From JBOGDS01 sp050743075 (lineage in GTDB: Bacteria > Actinomycetota > Actinomycetes > Jiangellales > Jiangellaceae), in contig JBOGDS010000056.1 of the NCBI GenBank assembly GCA_050743075.1, positions 1-24,086 of the forward strand: 24,086 nt of DNA. Direction: 5' to 3'. The notes below the pieces were generated by a model. That model was not told where the DNA came from, did no database searches, and worked only from the letters and a program-made list of their open reading frames with translations. Shown in pieces: positions 16,822 to 24,086 of this stretch (position 1 is the stretch's first letter; each line of letters opens with the position of its first letter). The position numbers were made by a program, and so were the translations under genes.

Positions 16822-17785
16822 TCAGCGCTGCCGGCCGCGCGGCTTGAGCGTTGTCGTGGGTAGCGGCGGAGGCGGCAGGGGGTCGCCGTCGTACCCGTGG
16901 ACGGTGCCGAAGCGCCCGGTCGACCCCCAGTCAGAACGCGCCTGCACGATCTCGTCGTGCGTGCGGCCGACGAAATTCCACCACATCACCAGCTCCTCGG
17001 CGAACGGCTCGCCACCGAGAAGCAGGAGACGGCTCGGCAGCTCAGCACCCAACGTGAGCGTCGAGCGCCCGGTGCCGAGGTACAGGATCGGCCCGGGGCG
17101 CAGCATGACGCCGTCCACGTCCGCCGCGCCGGAGAGTGCCAACACGCCGTACTCGAAGCCGGTTCGCAGCGGCAGGGTGGCGCCCGCCCCGGCCTCGAGG
17201 GCGACCTCAGCGGCGACAAGCGGGCTGTAGATCCGTGCAGGCGACGCTGCGCCGTCCAGCGAGCCCATCAGGACCGTGGACGAGACGCCGCCGTCGGCGA
17301 CCACCGGCAGGTCGGGGTGGTGCTCGAACTGCGGCTCGACGTCGCGCTCACGATCGGGCAGCGCGACCCAGAGCTGGACGCCGTGCAGGCTCGGTGCACG
17401 TTCGGCCGGTGACTCCTCGGATTGGGAGATCCCGCGGCCGGCCGTCATCAGGTTGAGCTGGCCAGGCTGGATGAGCTGGCGGCTTCCCAGGCTGTCGCGG
17501 TGCAGGACGTCACCGTCGACGAGCCAGCTCACGGTCTGCAGGCCGGTGTGTGGATGCGGGGGGCACGCGCATACCGGCCTGGCCGGCGACGTCCTCCGGC
17601 CCGTACTGGTCGACGAAGCACCACGCACCGATCATCCGCCGGTCACGGTTCGGCAACGTTCGGGTGACCACCATCCCCCGGGTGCCGAGAACGACGTCGC
17701 GGCCCTCCAGCAACTCGTTCACCGGCGCCAGTGGGGCAGTGCCGGGGCGGACCGTCTCAGCCGGCGCCAGCTCCAGGTTGCTCAC
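16822..17785 (-). pseudogene. Pirin-family protein, broken in a six-G run
   Basis: The first frame opens at 17785 with NLELAPAETVRPG, continues RDVVLGTRGMVVTRTLPN and WCFVDQYGPEDVAGQAGM. It then leaves frame at a run of six G on the plus strand (17558-17563). With one base fewer the text continues VPPHPHTGLQTVSWLVDG, HRDSLGS, GISQSEES and HGVQLWVALP to a stop at 16822. Pirins are bicupin iron proteins; HPHTG carries two of the metal ligands, and the C-half (MWWNFVGRTHDEI) is conserved. Restored length is about 320 residues, usual for the family. Either a recent pseudogene, a slippage-prone gene or an assembly indel. It converges on the nuclease-helicase gene with a 12-base gap. Confidence 0.8.
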
Positions 17786-17817
17786 ACCGGCGACTGTGTA
17801 TGCCGCTCCCCGTCCCG

Positions 17818-19623
17818 TCAGCGCCGGGGCCGGACGACGCCGGCGTCACCGCCCCCGCGCCGTACCGGCTCCGCGACGGCCACCAGCCGCCCGTCGTCAC
17901 CGCGCTCGATCGCGGTCACGGCGCCGATCTCCGGGGTGCTGACGAAGGCGTGACCGAGTGCCTCGAGGCCCGGCCCCCACGCGGTCAGGAAGGCCGGCTC
18001 TGCCGAGACCGCGGCCGTGTTGCGCTGCGACGCTCGCGGGGCGGCTACGGCCTCGGGCAGCGTGTCGCCGAAGTCGAGCCGGTTGAGCAATGTCTGCAGG
18101 ACAGTCGTGATGATCATCGAGCCGCCGGGTGAGCCGACGGCCAGCAGCGGCTCGCCGTCGTCGAGAACGATCGTCGGGCTCATCGACGACCGCGGCCGTT
18201 TGCCGGGCGCCGGCAGGTTGGGGTCGGGCGCCGTCCCCTGCGTCGGGGTGAAGTTGAAGTCGGTCAGCTCGTTGTTGAGCAGGAACCCGCGGCCGGGGAC
18301 GACGATGCCGGAGCCGCCGGTCTGCTCGATGGTCAGCGTGTAGGCCACCACGTTGCCCCACCGGTCCCAGGTGGTGAGGTGGGTCGTCGACAGCCCTTCA
18401 CCGTCGCTGCCGGGCGTGGCTGCGGTCGCGGCGGCACACGGGTCGTACGAACCGTCCGGGGACCCCGGCGGCACCGGCTTGACCGTCGCGGCCGCAGAGA
18501 TCAGGCACGCGCGCTCGTCGGCGAACTCCTGCGAGAGCAGCTCTTCCAGCGGCACGTCGACGACGTCGGAATCGCCGACGTAGCGGCCGCGGTCGGCAAA
18601 GGCCAGCGCCGTCGCCTCGAGATAGCGGTGCAGCGCATCCGTCCGGTCCAGCGCACCCAGGTCGGTGCCCTCGAGGATGTTCAGCGCCTCACCGACCGTC
18701 GAGCCACCCGACGACGGCGGTGCCATGCCGGCGACCTGCAGCCCGCGGTACTCGACCAGCGTCGGATCCCTGGGCAGCGCCTCGTACGCCGCCAGGTCAG
18801 GCAGCCGCATCAGCCCGGGCCGGACCGCCCGCGGAGAACCGGGCACGACCGGTGGCTCGACCACCGTCTCGACGATCTCCTCGGCAAGGCGCCCGTCGTA
18901 GAGGAACGCCGTCCCCCGACGACCGAGCAGGTCGTAGGTCCGCGCCAGATCCCGGTTTCGCAGCACCGACCCCACCTCAGGCGGCGCCCCACCGGGGAGG
19001 AACAGCTCGCTGGTGCTGGTGAAGTCGGCGAACCGTGCGGCGTTGTCTGCGGTCTGCTGGCGGAACGTCTCGTCGACCACGAACCCTCTGCGTGCGAGCC
19101 GGGCCGCCGGGCGCAGCGCCCGGCGCAGGTCGATCGACCCCCACCGGTCCAGGGCCAGCTCCCAGGTGGCGGGCGTCCCGGGTACCCCGACCGACAGCCC
19201 GCTGGTCACCGCATCGGCGAACGGGATGGGAACGCCGTCCTCGACGAACGCGTCCTCCTCCATCATCTGGGGCGCGCTCTCGCGGCCGTCGATGGTCTCG
19301 ACCCGGCCGGAGCGCGCATCGTAGTAGACGAGGAATCCCCCGCCGCCGATCCCGGCGCTGTACGGCTCGGTCACGCCCAGCGCCGCCGCCGTGGCGACCG
19401 CCGCGTCGACCGCGTTGCCGCCGCGCCGTAGCACCTCCAGGCCGATCTCCGTCGCATACGGATCGACCGACGACACCGCGCCGCCGCGGCCGACGGCGAC
19501 AGGATCCTTGGGCGGAGCCTTCGGAGCGGCCTGGGCGGGTGCGGCGACCAGGGCGAGAGCCAGCAGGCCGGGCAGCGCGGCGGGCAGGAGCAGCCGCGTC
19601 CGTCGGAGCGGGCGTCTGGACAT
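17818..19623 (-). CDS. ggt: Gamma-glutamyltransferase, secreted
   Basis: A 601-residue Ntn-hydrolase precursor. A signal peptide with RRPLRRTR and a hydrophobic core ends at AQA (about 30-32). The large subunit contains GNAVDAAVA, EPYSAGIGGGGF and the substrate-binding DGRESAP (Arg114). Autocleavage is expected before Thr413 in GLSTTHLTTWD, which becomes the nucleophile. The small subunit has GSGIVVPGRGFLLNNELTDF, RPRSSMSPTIVL and GSPGGSMIITTVLQ. The enzyme cleaves or transfers the gamma-glutamyl group of glutathione and similar peptides outside the membrane. AGGA six bases upstream supports ATG 19623. It stands alone; the 240 bases upstream contain no gene I can support. Confidence 0.95.
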   Translation of the reverse strand: MSRRPLRRTRLLLPAALPGLLALALVAAPAQAAPKAPPKDPVAVGRGGAVSSVDPYATEIGLEVLRRGGNAVDAAVATAAALGVTEPYSAGIGGGGFLVYYDARSGRVETIDGRESAPQMMEEDAFVEDGVPIPFADAVTSGLSVGVPGTPATWELALDRWGSIDLRRALRPAARLARRGFVVDETFRQQTADNAARFADFTSTSELFLPGGAPPEVGSVLRNRDLARTYDLLGRRGTAFLYDGRLAEEIVETVVEPPVVPGSPRAVRPGLMRLPDLAAYEALPRDPTLVEYRGLQVAGMAPPSSGGSTVGEALNILEGTDLGALDRTDALHRYLEATALAFADRGRYVGDSDVVDVPLEELLSQEFADERACLISAAATVKPVPPGSPDGSYDPCAAATAATPGSDGEGLSTTHLTTWDRWGNVVAYTLTIEQTGGSGIVVPGRGFLLNNELTDFNFTPTQGTAPDPNLPAPGKRPRSSMSPTIVLDDGEPLLAVGSPGGSMIITTVLQTLLNRLDFGDTLPEAVAAPRASQRNTAAVSAEPAFLTAWGPGLEALGHAFVSTPEIGAVTAIERGDDGRLVAVAEPVRRGGGDAGVVRPRR

Positions 19624-19863
19624 CCTGGATCCTTCGACGAGGGGCTTGCCGCCATCCTGCCCGTCCGGGTGCGCGCGAAACGGCCCGGTCACGGACGCCG
19701 CCACAGCGGCCGCGCCGCATCCGTCGCGGCATGCGAAGACGGCGCGCACAGGCCCCCGTCACGTCGGCCTTCGCCGACAGGACCCGAGCGCGCGAGGACG
19801 CCGTCGGTCGGCGTAGTCGCAGCATGTGACCCGGGCGCGACCGCAGTCGCGCGCCTATGCCAC

Positions 19864-20097
19864 CTAGAGCTTGGTGACCTTGGCGTTCGGATACGTGACC
19901 CGGAGCACCTTGGCCCCGAAGTCCACCAGCACCATGTCGTCGCCGTCGAAGCCGACGACCCGGCCCACGCCGTGACGGTCGTGGGTCAGTCGGTCATCGA
20001 CGGCGAGGCGCTCGACCGGGGGCGGCGCCACAGCGACGTTGAACGGGCTGGAAGGGAACACCTGACGTCGTACGGTGGAGCGATGACTCATGGACAC
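19864..20097 (-). CDS. Small Tudor/SH3-like domain protein
   Basis: A 77-residue protein. After a variable N-terminus (RSTVRRQVFPSSPFNVAV), the C-terminal ~45 residues, DRLTHDRHGVGRVVGFDG with MVLVDFG, have the pattern D-x-[V/L]-x-H-x-x-x-G-x-G-x-V found in the Tudor-like domain at the C-terminus of UvrD/PcrA helicases and in CarD-like proteins. These domains contact RNA polymerase or nucleic acid. GGGGGAG seven bases before GTG 20097 favours that start over ATG 20091. It is divergent from the DinB-family gene with only 35 bases between start codons. Confidence 0.7.
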   Translation of the reverse strand: MSMSHRSTVRRQVFPSSPFNVAVAPPPVERLAVDDRLTHDRHGVGRVVGFDGDDMVLVDFGAKVLRVTYPNAKVTKL

Positions 20098-20132
20098 AGT
20101 GTGCTCCCCCTGCAGGGCTATCGTCACCATGT

Positions 20133-20666
20133 GTGGCCCCCCGAGATGGCATAGTCCCTGACACGAAGGACTGGACCTGGGTGCTCGACCGCGCCTGTTC
20201 TGAGTGCGGACTCGATACCCGGACCATCCCTCGCGAGACCGTTCCGTCGCTGATCCGTGACGCAGCTGAAACCTTCCACCGGCAGCTGACCGGTCAGGAG
20301 TCGGCTCGAGTGCGCCCGGCGCCCGACGTCTGGTCGACGCTGGAGTACGGCTGCCACGTCCGCGACGTGTTCCGGATCTTCGCCGAGCGGCTGCGGCTCA
20401 TGCTGCCGCAGGACGACCCGCTGTTCGCGAACTGGGACCAGGACGCGACCGCCGTCGAGGACCGCTACGCCGACCAGGATCCGGCCGTCGTCGCCGACGA
20501 ACTACGAGACGCGGCGGCCGTCATCGCGGATCGCTTCTCCCAGGTCGCAGGCGGGGACTGGGAGCGGACCGGGCGGCGCAGCGACGGCGCGCACTTCACC
20601 GTCGAGTCGTTCGCGCGCTACCTCGTCCACGACCCCGTGCACCACCTGCACGACGTCACCACGTAG
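20133..20666 (+). CDS. DinB-family protein
   Basis: A 177-residue four-helix protein of the DinB_2/YfiT-like metal-binding superfamily. Visible are RPAPDVWSTLEYGCHVRDVF (first His ligand in GCHVRDV) and RYLVHDPVHHLHDV near the C-terminus (second and third ligands in HDPVHHLHD). Between them lie DDPLFANWDQDATAVED and a long helix. Actinobacterial members are thought to act as thiol-S-transferases using mycothiol or similar; the substrate here is unknown. GTG 20133 is the only reasonable start and has no clear ribosome site, so the transcript may be leaderless. It converges on the GTPase gene with a five-base gap. Confidence 0.85.
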   Translation: MAPRDGIVPDTKDWTWVLDRACSECGLDTRTIPRETVPSLIRDAAETFHRQLTGQESARVRPAPDVWSTLEYGCHVRDVFRIFAERLRLMLPQDDPLFANWDQDATAVEDRYADQDPAVVADELRDAAAVIADRFSQVAGGDWERTGRRSDGAHFTVESFARYLVHDPVHHLHDVTT

Positions 20667-20671
20667 ATCCG

Positions 20672-21748
20672 TCAGCGCTTGCTCTTGTAGTGCCGGCGTA
20701 GCTCGATGTTGCGACGCTTCCAGATCGCGACCTCCTGGGCGCGCAGCCGGGCGTCGGCGCGCCGGGCCTGGAACGCCGCCTCCCGGCCCAGCTTGCGCCA
20801 GCTGGCCAGCCGGCGCTCGTCGAGGTCGCCCTCGTCGATCGCGGCCAGCACGGCGCAGCCGGGCTCCGTCTCGTGCGCGCAGTCCCGGAACCGGCATCGG
20901 GCGGCCAGTTCCTCGAGCTCGGGAAACGCGGTCGCCACGGCTTCGGCGTCGGCCACGAGCCCGACAGACCGCAGGCCGGGGGTGTCCAGAACGACGCCGG
21001 TGCCGGGCAGCACGACCAACTGACGGTGGGTCGTCGTATGCCGCCCCTTGCCGTCGACCGCCCGGGTGGCCGCCGTCGCCATCATCGAGGCTCCGGCCAG
21101 CGCGTTGACGAGGGTCGACTTCCCGGCGCCCGACGGCCCGAGCAGCACCAGCGTGCGGCCGGGAGCGAGATGCGCGCGCAACGCGTCGATCCCGTCGCCG
21201 TCGGTCGCGTTGGCGGCGATCACGTCGACGCCCGGCGCCGCGACCGCGACCTCGCCGCGCATGCCGTCGGGATCGGGCACGAGGTCGGCCTTGGTGAGCA
21301 CGACCAGCGGCCGCGCGCCGCTCCCCCACGCCAGCACGAGCAGTCGCTCGATCCGGCCGACGTCGGGCTCGGGATCCAGGTGCTCGACGATGACCACGAG
21401 GTCGACGTTCGCGGCGAGAACCTGCGCGTGCGACGTCTCGTCCGCGCCGTCGCGGATGACGCGGGTCCGTCGGGCGAGCACGGCCTCGATCGTCCGGCGG
21501 TCGTCGGGCCAGTGCCGCACCGCGGCCCAGTCGCCGACGGTCGGCGCGGCTGCCCGGTCGGTGGCGAGGGCGGCCAGCACGTCACGGCCGTACGTCGCCC
21601 TCAGCGGGCCGCCCTGGCCCAGCAGGTCGGCGCCGCCCTTGTCGACGCGGCTGACCCGCGCAGGTATATGGCCGTCGGCGTGTGGTGCGAACGCCGACGC
21701 AAAGGAATCGTCCCAGCCAAGCTCGGCGAGTGACACGAGGTGGGGCAC
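20672..21748 (-). CDS. rsgA: Ribosome small-subunit-dependent GTPase A (RsgA-type)
   Basis: A 358-residue circularly permuted GTPase. An N-terminal OB-like domain (about 25-95, RVSRVDKGG, GDWAAVR) is followed by motifs in the permuted order G4 TKAD (152-155), G1 GPSGAGKS (204-211), G2 (HTTT near 237-240) and G3 DTPG (255-258). A zinc knuckle with Cys285, Cys290, His292 and Cys298 follows. RsgA/YjeQ enzymes act in late maturation of the 30S subunit in the cytoplasm. GTG 21748 has GGAAGG nine bases upstream. A basic tail (RRHYKSKR) ends the protein. Actinobacteria often carry such a copy as a stand-alone gene, as here. Confidence 0.92.
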   Translation of the reverse strand: MPHLVSLAELGWDDSFASAFAPHADGHIPARVSRVDKGGADLLGQGGPLRATYGRDVLAALATDRAAAPTVGDWAAVRHWPDDRRTIEAVLARRTRVIRDGADETSHAQVLAANVDLVVIVEHLDPEPDVGRIERLLVLAWGSGARPLVVLTKADLVPDPDGMRGEVAVAAPGVDVIAANATDGDGIDALRAHLAPGRTLVLLGPSGAGKSTLVNALAGASMMATAATRAVDGKGRHTTTHRQLVVLPGTGVVLDTPGLRSVGLVADAEAVATAFPELEELAARCRFRDCAHETEPGCAVLAAIDEGDLDERRLASWRKLGREAAFQARRADARLRAQEVAIWKRRNIELRRHYKSKR

Positions 21749-22117
21749 TGTGAGGGCCTTCCGGGGTGGTCCGACCCCTACCGCCGGGTCAGCGGTTGAC
21801 GAGGCCGGAGGTGGACTGGTCTGCGGGCGCGGTTAGACGGGCCATGGCTGGGTCCACCTCCTTCTGGATTCTCGTTCCCCGACGTTGGCGCTGCCAGGCT
21901 AGCCCGGGTGTGGAGCGCCTGGCGACGAGTTTTCCAGAGCGGTACGGCCGGCCCCGACGGGTCATGGCACGCTGAACTGTTGCTCATGGCACGCTGAACT
22001 GTTGCTGGACCGCCCGAGTTGTGCTGGTTTATGGAGCAGTTCAGCGTGCCATCCCTCGATGCCGCGGCACCGTGCCGGGCTTGGACCCCCACGTCGGGCG
22101 GCGCGTACGGTGATCTC
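21749..22117. other. 369-base intergenic region with repeats
   Basis: The region separates the divergent GTPase and acyl-CoA dehydrogenase genes. No frame in it has recognisable coding character. The first half holds GGTTGACGAGG near 21793 and otherwise unremarkable GC-rich sequence. The second half carries the 22-base tandem repeat and its inverted partner annotated separately. Confidence 0.6.
21962..22052. repeat. 22-bp tandem repeat with inverted third copy
   Basis: Two perfect, adjacent copies of a 22-base unit occupy 21962-21983 and 21984-22005 and contain ATGGCACGCTGAACTG. The exact reverse complement, CAGTTCAGCGTGCCAT, is at 22037-22052, 37 bases after the end of the second core. Either direct copy could pair with the inverted one to form a 16-bp stem. 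It ends 65 bases before the AidB-like start codon. Confidence 0.85.
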
Positions 22118-23764
22118 GTGGTCGCGACGACGCACGCGGTGACCAACCAGCCGCCGCCGCTGGTGGGTCGCGACGTGTTCGCCGACGACCTGGCCCTCGT
22201 CGAGGCCGTGCGACGGTACGGGGACGAGGACACGCTCCCCCGCCTCCACGACCTGGGGTTCGCCGCCGGTTCGGAACAGGCGCAGCGCTTGGCCGTCGAG
22301 GCCGACACGCATACCCCGCACCTGCGCACGCACGACCGATACGGCAACCGGCTCGACGAGGTCTCGTTCCATCCGGCCTGGCACGAGCTGATGACCACCG
22401 CAGTCGAGCACGGTCTGCACGCTGCGCCCTGGTCGGCGACCGCGCCCGCGCCGCACGCCACGCGTGCGGCCGGGTTCATCGTCTGGAGCCAGGTCGAGTC
22501 GGCGCACCTGTGCCCGATCTCCATGACGTATGCAGCCGTCCCCGCCCTGCGTACCGATGCCGCACTCGCGGCGACGTGGGAGCCGCGGCTGACGTCGACG
22601 ACGTACGACCCCGGCCTGCGGCCGCCTGCCGACAAACACGGCTGCCTCGCGGGCATGGCGATGACCGAGAAGCAGGGCGGCTCCGACGTCCGGGCGAACA
22701 CGACCTGGGCCGAGCACACCGGCGACAGCGACTGGTACGCGCTCTCCGGGCACAAGTGGTTCTGCTCGGCGCCGATGAACGACCTGTTCCTCGTTCTCGC
22801 CCAGACCCACGGTGGTCTGACCTGCTTCGCCCTCCCCCGCGTGTTCGACGACGGGACCCGCAACCCGTTCCTGCTCCAACGCCTGAAGGACAAGCTCGGC
22901 AACCGGGCCAATGCGTCGGCCGAAGTCGAGTTCGACCAGACGCTCGGGAGGCGGCTGGGGGAGGAGGGTCGTGGCGTCGCGACGATCATCGAGATGGTCG
23001 CCGCCACCCGGCTGGACTGCGTCCTCGGCTCGGCCGCCTTGATGCGCCGCGCTGTGGCCGATTCCACCTGGCACGCGGCGCACCGGACCGCGTTCGGCGG
23101 TCTGCTCGCCGACGCCCCGCTCATGCAGACCGTGCTCGCCGACCTCGCCGTCGAATCCGAAGCCGCAACCGCCCTGGCCATGCGGCTCGCCGCGTCCGTC
23201 GACGGCGACGACGACCCGGCAGAACGCGCGCTGCGCCGGATCGGCCTGCCGGTCGCGAAGTACTGGGTGTGCAAGCGGACGCCGGCGCTGGTCGGCGAGG
23301 CGCTGGAATGTCTCGGGGGGAACGGGTACGTCGAGGAGAGCGGCATGCCGCGGCTCTACCGCGAGGCGCCGCTGAACTCGATCTGGGAGGGCGCGGGCAA
23401 CATCCAGGCGCTCGACCTGATGCGCGTTCTCGCCCGCGAGCCCGACGCCGTGGCTGCCTGGCACGCGGAGGTCGAGGCCGCGAAGGGCGCCGACCGGCGG
23501 CTCGACGCGTGCCTGGACGAGACCGACGGGCTGCTGGGCGACGTCGCCCGCGACCCGGCTGCCAGCACGCACCTGGCCCGGCGGCTGGCCACCCGGATGG
23601 CGGTGCTGCTCCAGGCATCCCTGCTGGCCCGATTCGCGCCGCCGGCGGTCTCGGACGTGTTCTGCGCGACCCGGCTGGACCGGATGGAGGGCACGTTTGG
23701 CGCACTCCCGGCCGACCTGGACGTGGCCGCCGTCCTCGATCGCGCCGCACCGTCACCCCGATGA
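22118..23764 (+). CDS. AidB-like acyl-CoA dehydrogenase family protein
   Basis: A 548-residue flavoprotein of the AidB branch of the acyl-CoA dehydrogenase superfamily, longer than ordinary acyl-CoA dehydrogenases (~390). The N-terminus THAVTNQPPPLVGRDVFADD is the typical AidB opening. The flavin-binding segment GMAMTEKQGGSDVRANTTW lies near 185-203, SGHKWFCSAPMNDLF follows, and ECLGGNGYVEESGMPRLYRE and NSIWEGAGNIQALDL close the catalytic domain. E. coli AidB belongs to the alkylation-damage response. Start GTG 22118 is chosen from that N-terminus. There is no strong ribosome site, but TACGGT at 22106-22111 fits a leaderless start. The next small gene overlaps its stop. Confidence 0.9.
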   Translation: MVATTHAVTNQPPPLVGRDVFADDLALVEAVRRYGDEDTLPRLHDLGFAAGSEQAQRLAVEADTHTPHLRTHDRYGNRLDEVSFHPAWHELMTTAVEHGLHAAPWSATAPAPHATRAAGFIVWSQVESAHLCPISMTYAAVPALRTDAALAATWEPRLTSTTYDPGLRPPADKHGCLAGMAMTEKQGGSDVRANTTWAEHTGDSDWYALSGHKWFCSAPMNDLFLVLAQTHGGLTCFALPRVFDDGTRNPFLLQRLKDKLGNRANASAEVEFDQTLGRRLGEEGRGVATIIEMVAATRLDCVLGSAALMRRAVADSTWHAAHRTAFGGLLADAPLMQTVLADLAVESEAATALAMRLAASVDGDDDPAERALRRIGLPVAKYWVCKRTPALVGEALECLGGNGYVEESGMPRLYREAPLNSIWEGAGNIQALDLMRVLAREPDAVAAWHAEVEAAKGADRRLDACLDETDGLLGDVARDPAASTHLARRLATRMAVLLQASLLARFAPPAVSDVFCATRLDRMEGTFGALPADLDVAAVLDRAAPSPR

Positions 23765-23883
23765 TCTGCCCCGCCTGCCGTGACCGCCGGCACGACGAGT
23801 GCCCGGGCGGGTCCTGGTGCGACTGCCAGCACCAACCCGCCGGGCGCCCGGTCGAGCCGGCGACCGGCCACCCCTCCCCATGA
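23761..23883 (+). CDS. Small Cys-rich CxxC protein
   Basis: A 40-residue protein, too short for most gene finders, beginning MICPACRDRRHDECPGGSWC and continuing DCQHQP. Five cysteines and two or three histidines in the pattern C-x2-C...H-x3-C...C-x-C-x-H suggest a small zinc-binding knuckle; I recall similar tiny proteins in actinobacterial genomes without known function. ATG 23761 overlaps the stop of the AidB-like gene as ATGA, so translation is probably coupled. Its last codons are formed by the first copy of a 17-bp tandem repeat, so the C-terminus may have been altered by the repeat. Confidence 0.7.
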   Translation: MICPACRDRRHDECPGGSWCDCQHQPAGRPVEPATGHPSP

Positions 23884-23911
23884 CCCACCCCTCCCCATGA
23901 CCCACCCCTCC
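23868..23911. repeat. 17-bp tandem repeat, 2.6 copies
   Basis: CCACCCCTCCCCATGAC occurs at 23868-23884 and 23885-23901 and its first ten bases again at 23902-23911, all identical. The first copy contains the stop codon of the small Cys-rich gene. The array abuts a long hairpin. Confidence 0.9.
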
Positions 23912-23913
23912 GG

Positions 23914-23959
23914 TGATCATGAAGGATCCGGGGGGTAATGGCACAATCCTTCATGATCA
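23914..23959. repeat. Palindromic extragenic element, 14-bp perfect arms
   Basis: TGATCATGAAGGAT at 23914-23927 and ATCCTTCATGATCA at 23946-23959 are exact reverse complements around an 18-base spacer. The stem is AT-rich for this genome. It lies between the small Cys-rich gene and the convergent transposase end, so it may serve as a bidirectional terminator. The combination of conserved arms and short spacer also resembles an interspersed palindromic repeat. Confidence 0.85.
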
Positions 23960-23967
23960 GTAACTAC

Positions 23968-24086
23968 TCAGGTCGCGTCCGGTGTGGTCGCGGCTGGTAG
24001 CCATGGGGTGCCGGCCACGAGCTGGGTGAGCGTGTGCATCACGGCGGCGCCGTTCTTGCGGGCGGTGGAGATGTAGCTGCGCAGGG
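23968..24086 (-). CDS. IS66-family-like transposase, C-terminal end (partial)
   Basis: Thirty-eight codons run from the window edge to a TGA at 23970-23968: LRSYISTARKNGAAVMHTL followed by TQLVAGTPWLP. The pattern [L/V]-x-S-Y-[I/L]-S-T-A-x-K-x-G...L-x-x-L-x-x-G-x-P-W-[L/M]-P is the closing segment of IS66-type transposases. The catalytic part is outside the window. The palindromic element begins nine bases beyond its stop. Whether the element is intact cannot be seen. Confidence 0.7.
   Translation of the reverse strand, partial: LRSYISTARKNGAAVMHTLTQLVAGTPWLPAATTPDAT

Noticed and set aside
14460..16847. 795-codon frame inside the nuclease-helicase gene
   Set aside because: It is an alternate frame of a gene with all motifs intact; its product would be mostly Arg, Ala and Pro.

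Overview
This is a high-GC segment with many GTG starts, four-base GTGA/ATGA stop-start overlaps and typical actinobacterial families: an F420-type deazaflavin oxidoreductase, a Methyltransf_19 (DUF574) methyltransferase, a TM0106-type nuclease-helicase and GPV-repeat secreted proteins. The source is very probably a chromosome of a member of Actinomycetota; the genus cannot be fixed from sequence alone. Transposase remnants close both ends: an ISL3-type 3' end on the left and an IS66-type C-terminus on the right.

Left part (1-5.8 kb). An ISL3-type end cuts a YjbR/MmcQ gene. A RibD_C/dihydrofolate-reductase-like gene follows, then a TetR-SDR pair behind a perfect 16-bp palindromic operator; the TetR reading frame is broken twice. 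Next comes a four-gene chromate cluster on the minus strand: LMW-phosphatase-like protein, ChrB N-domain, ChrB C-domain, ChrA. The first three genes overlap, and a clean TGTAACC-N2-GGTTACA palindrome sits upstream. A degenerate second copy of the chrA 3' end and a DUF664/DinB C-terminal fragment lie just beyond chrA.

Middle (5.8-13.2 kb). Intact genes (deazaflavin oxidoreductase, VOC protein, zinc alcohol dehydrogenase, SnoaL/NTF2-like protein, lipoprotein, DUF574 methyltransferase) alternate with remnants: a PIN toxin lacking its N-terminus, a frameshifted LPXTG surface protein, a headless Ig-like/GPV-repeat protein, a LacI scrap, an alcohol dehydrogenase tail and a frameshifted cupin. This is a region of gene decay and turnover.

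Right part (13.4-24.1 kb). This part is mostly intact: a 1119-residue Cas4/RecB-like nuclease + DEDD exonuclease + SF1 helicase fusion, a pirin gene broken in a six-G run, a secreted gamma-glutamyltransferase, a small Tudor/SH3-like protein divergent from a DinB-family enzyme, an RsgA-type GTPase, and an AidB-like acyl-CoA dehydrogenase coupled to a 40-residue Cys-rich protein. Two sets of extragenic repeats with inverted structure flank the AidB-like gene.

A recurring theme is single-base frameshifts, several in or beside short homopolymers, in otherwise well-conserved proteins (TetR twice, LPXTG protein twice, cupin, pirin). They could be real decay or indel errors in the assembly.
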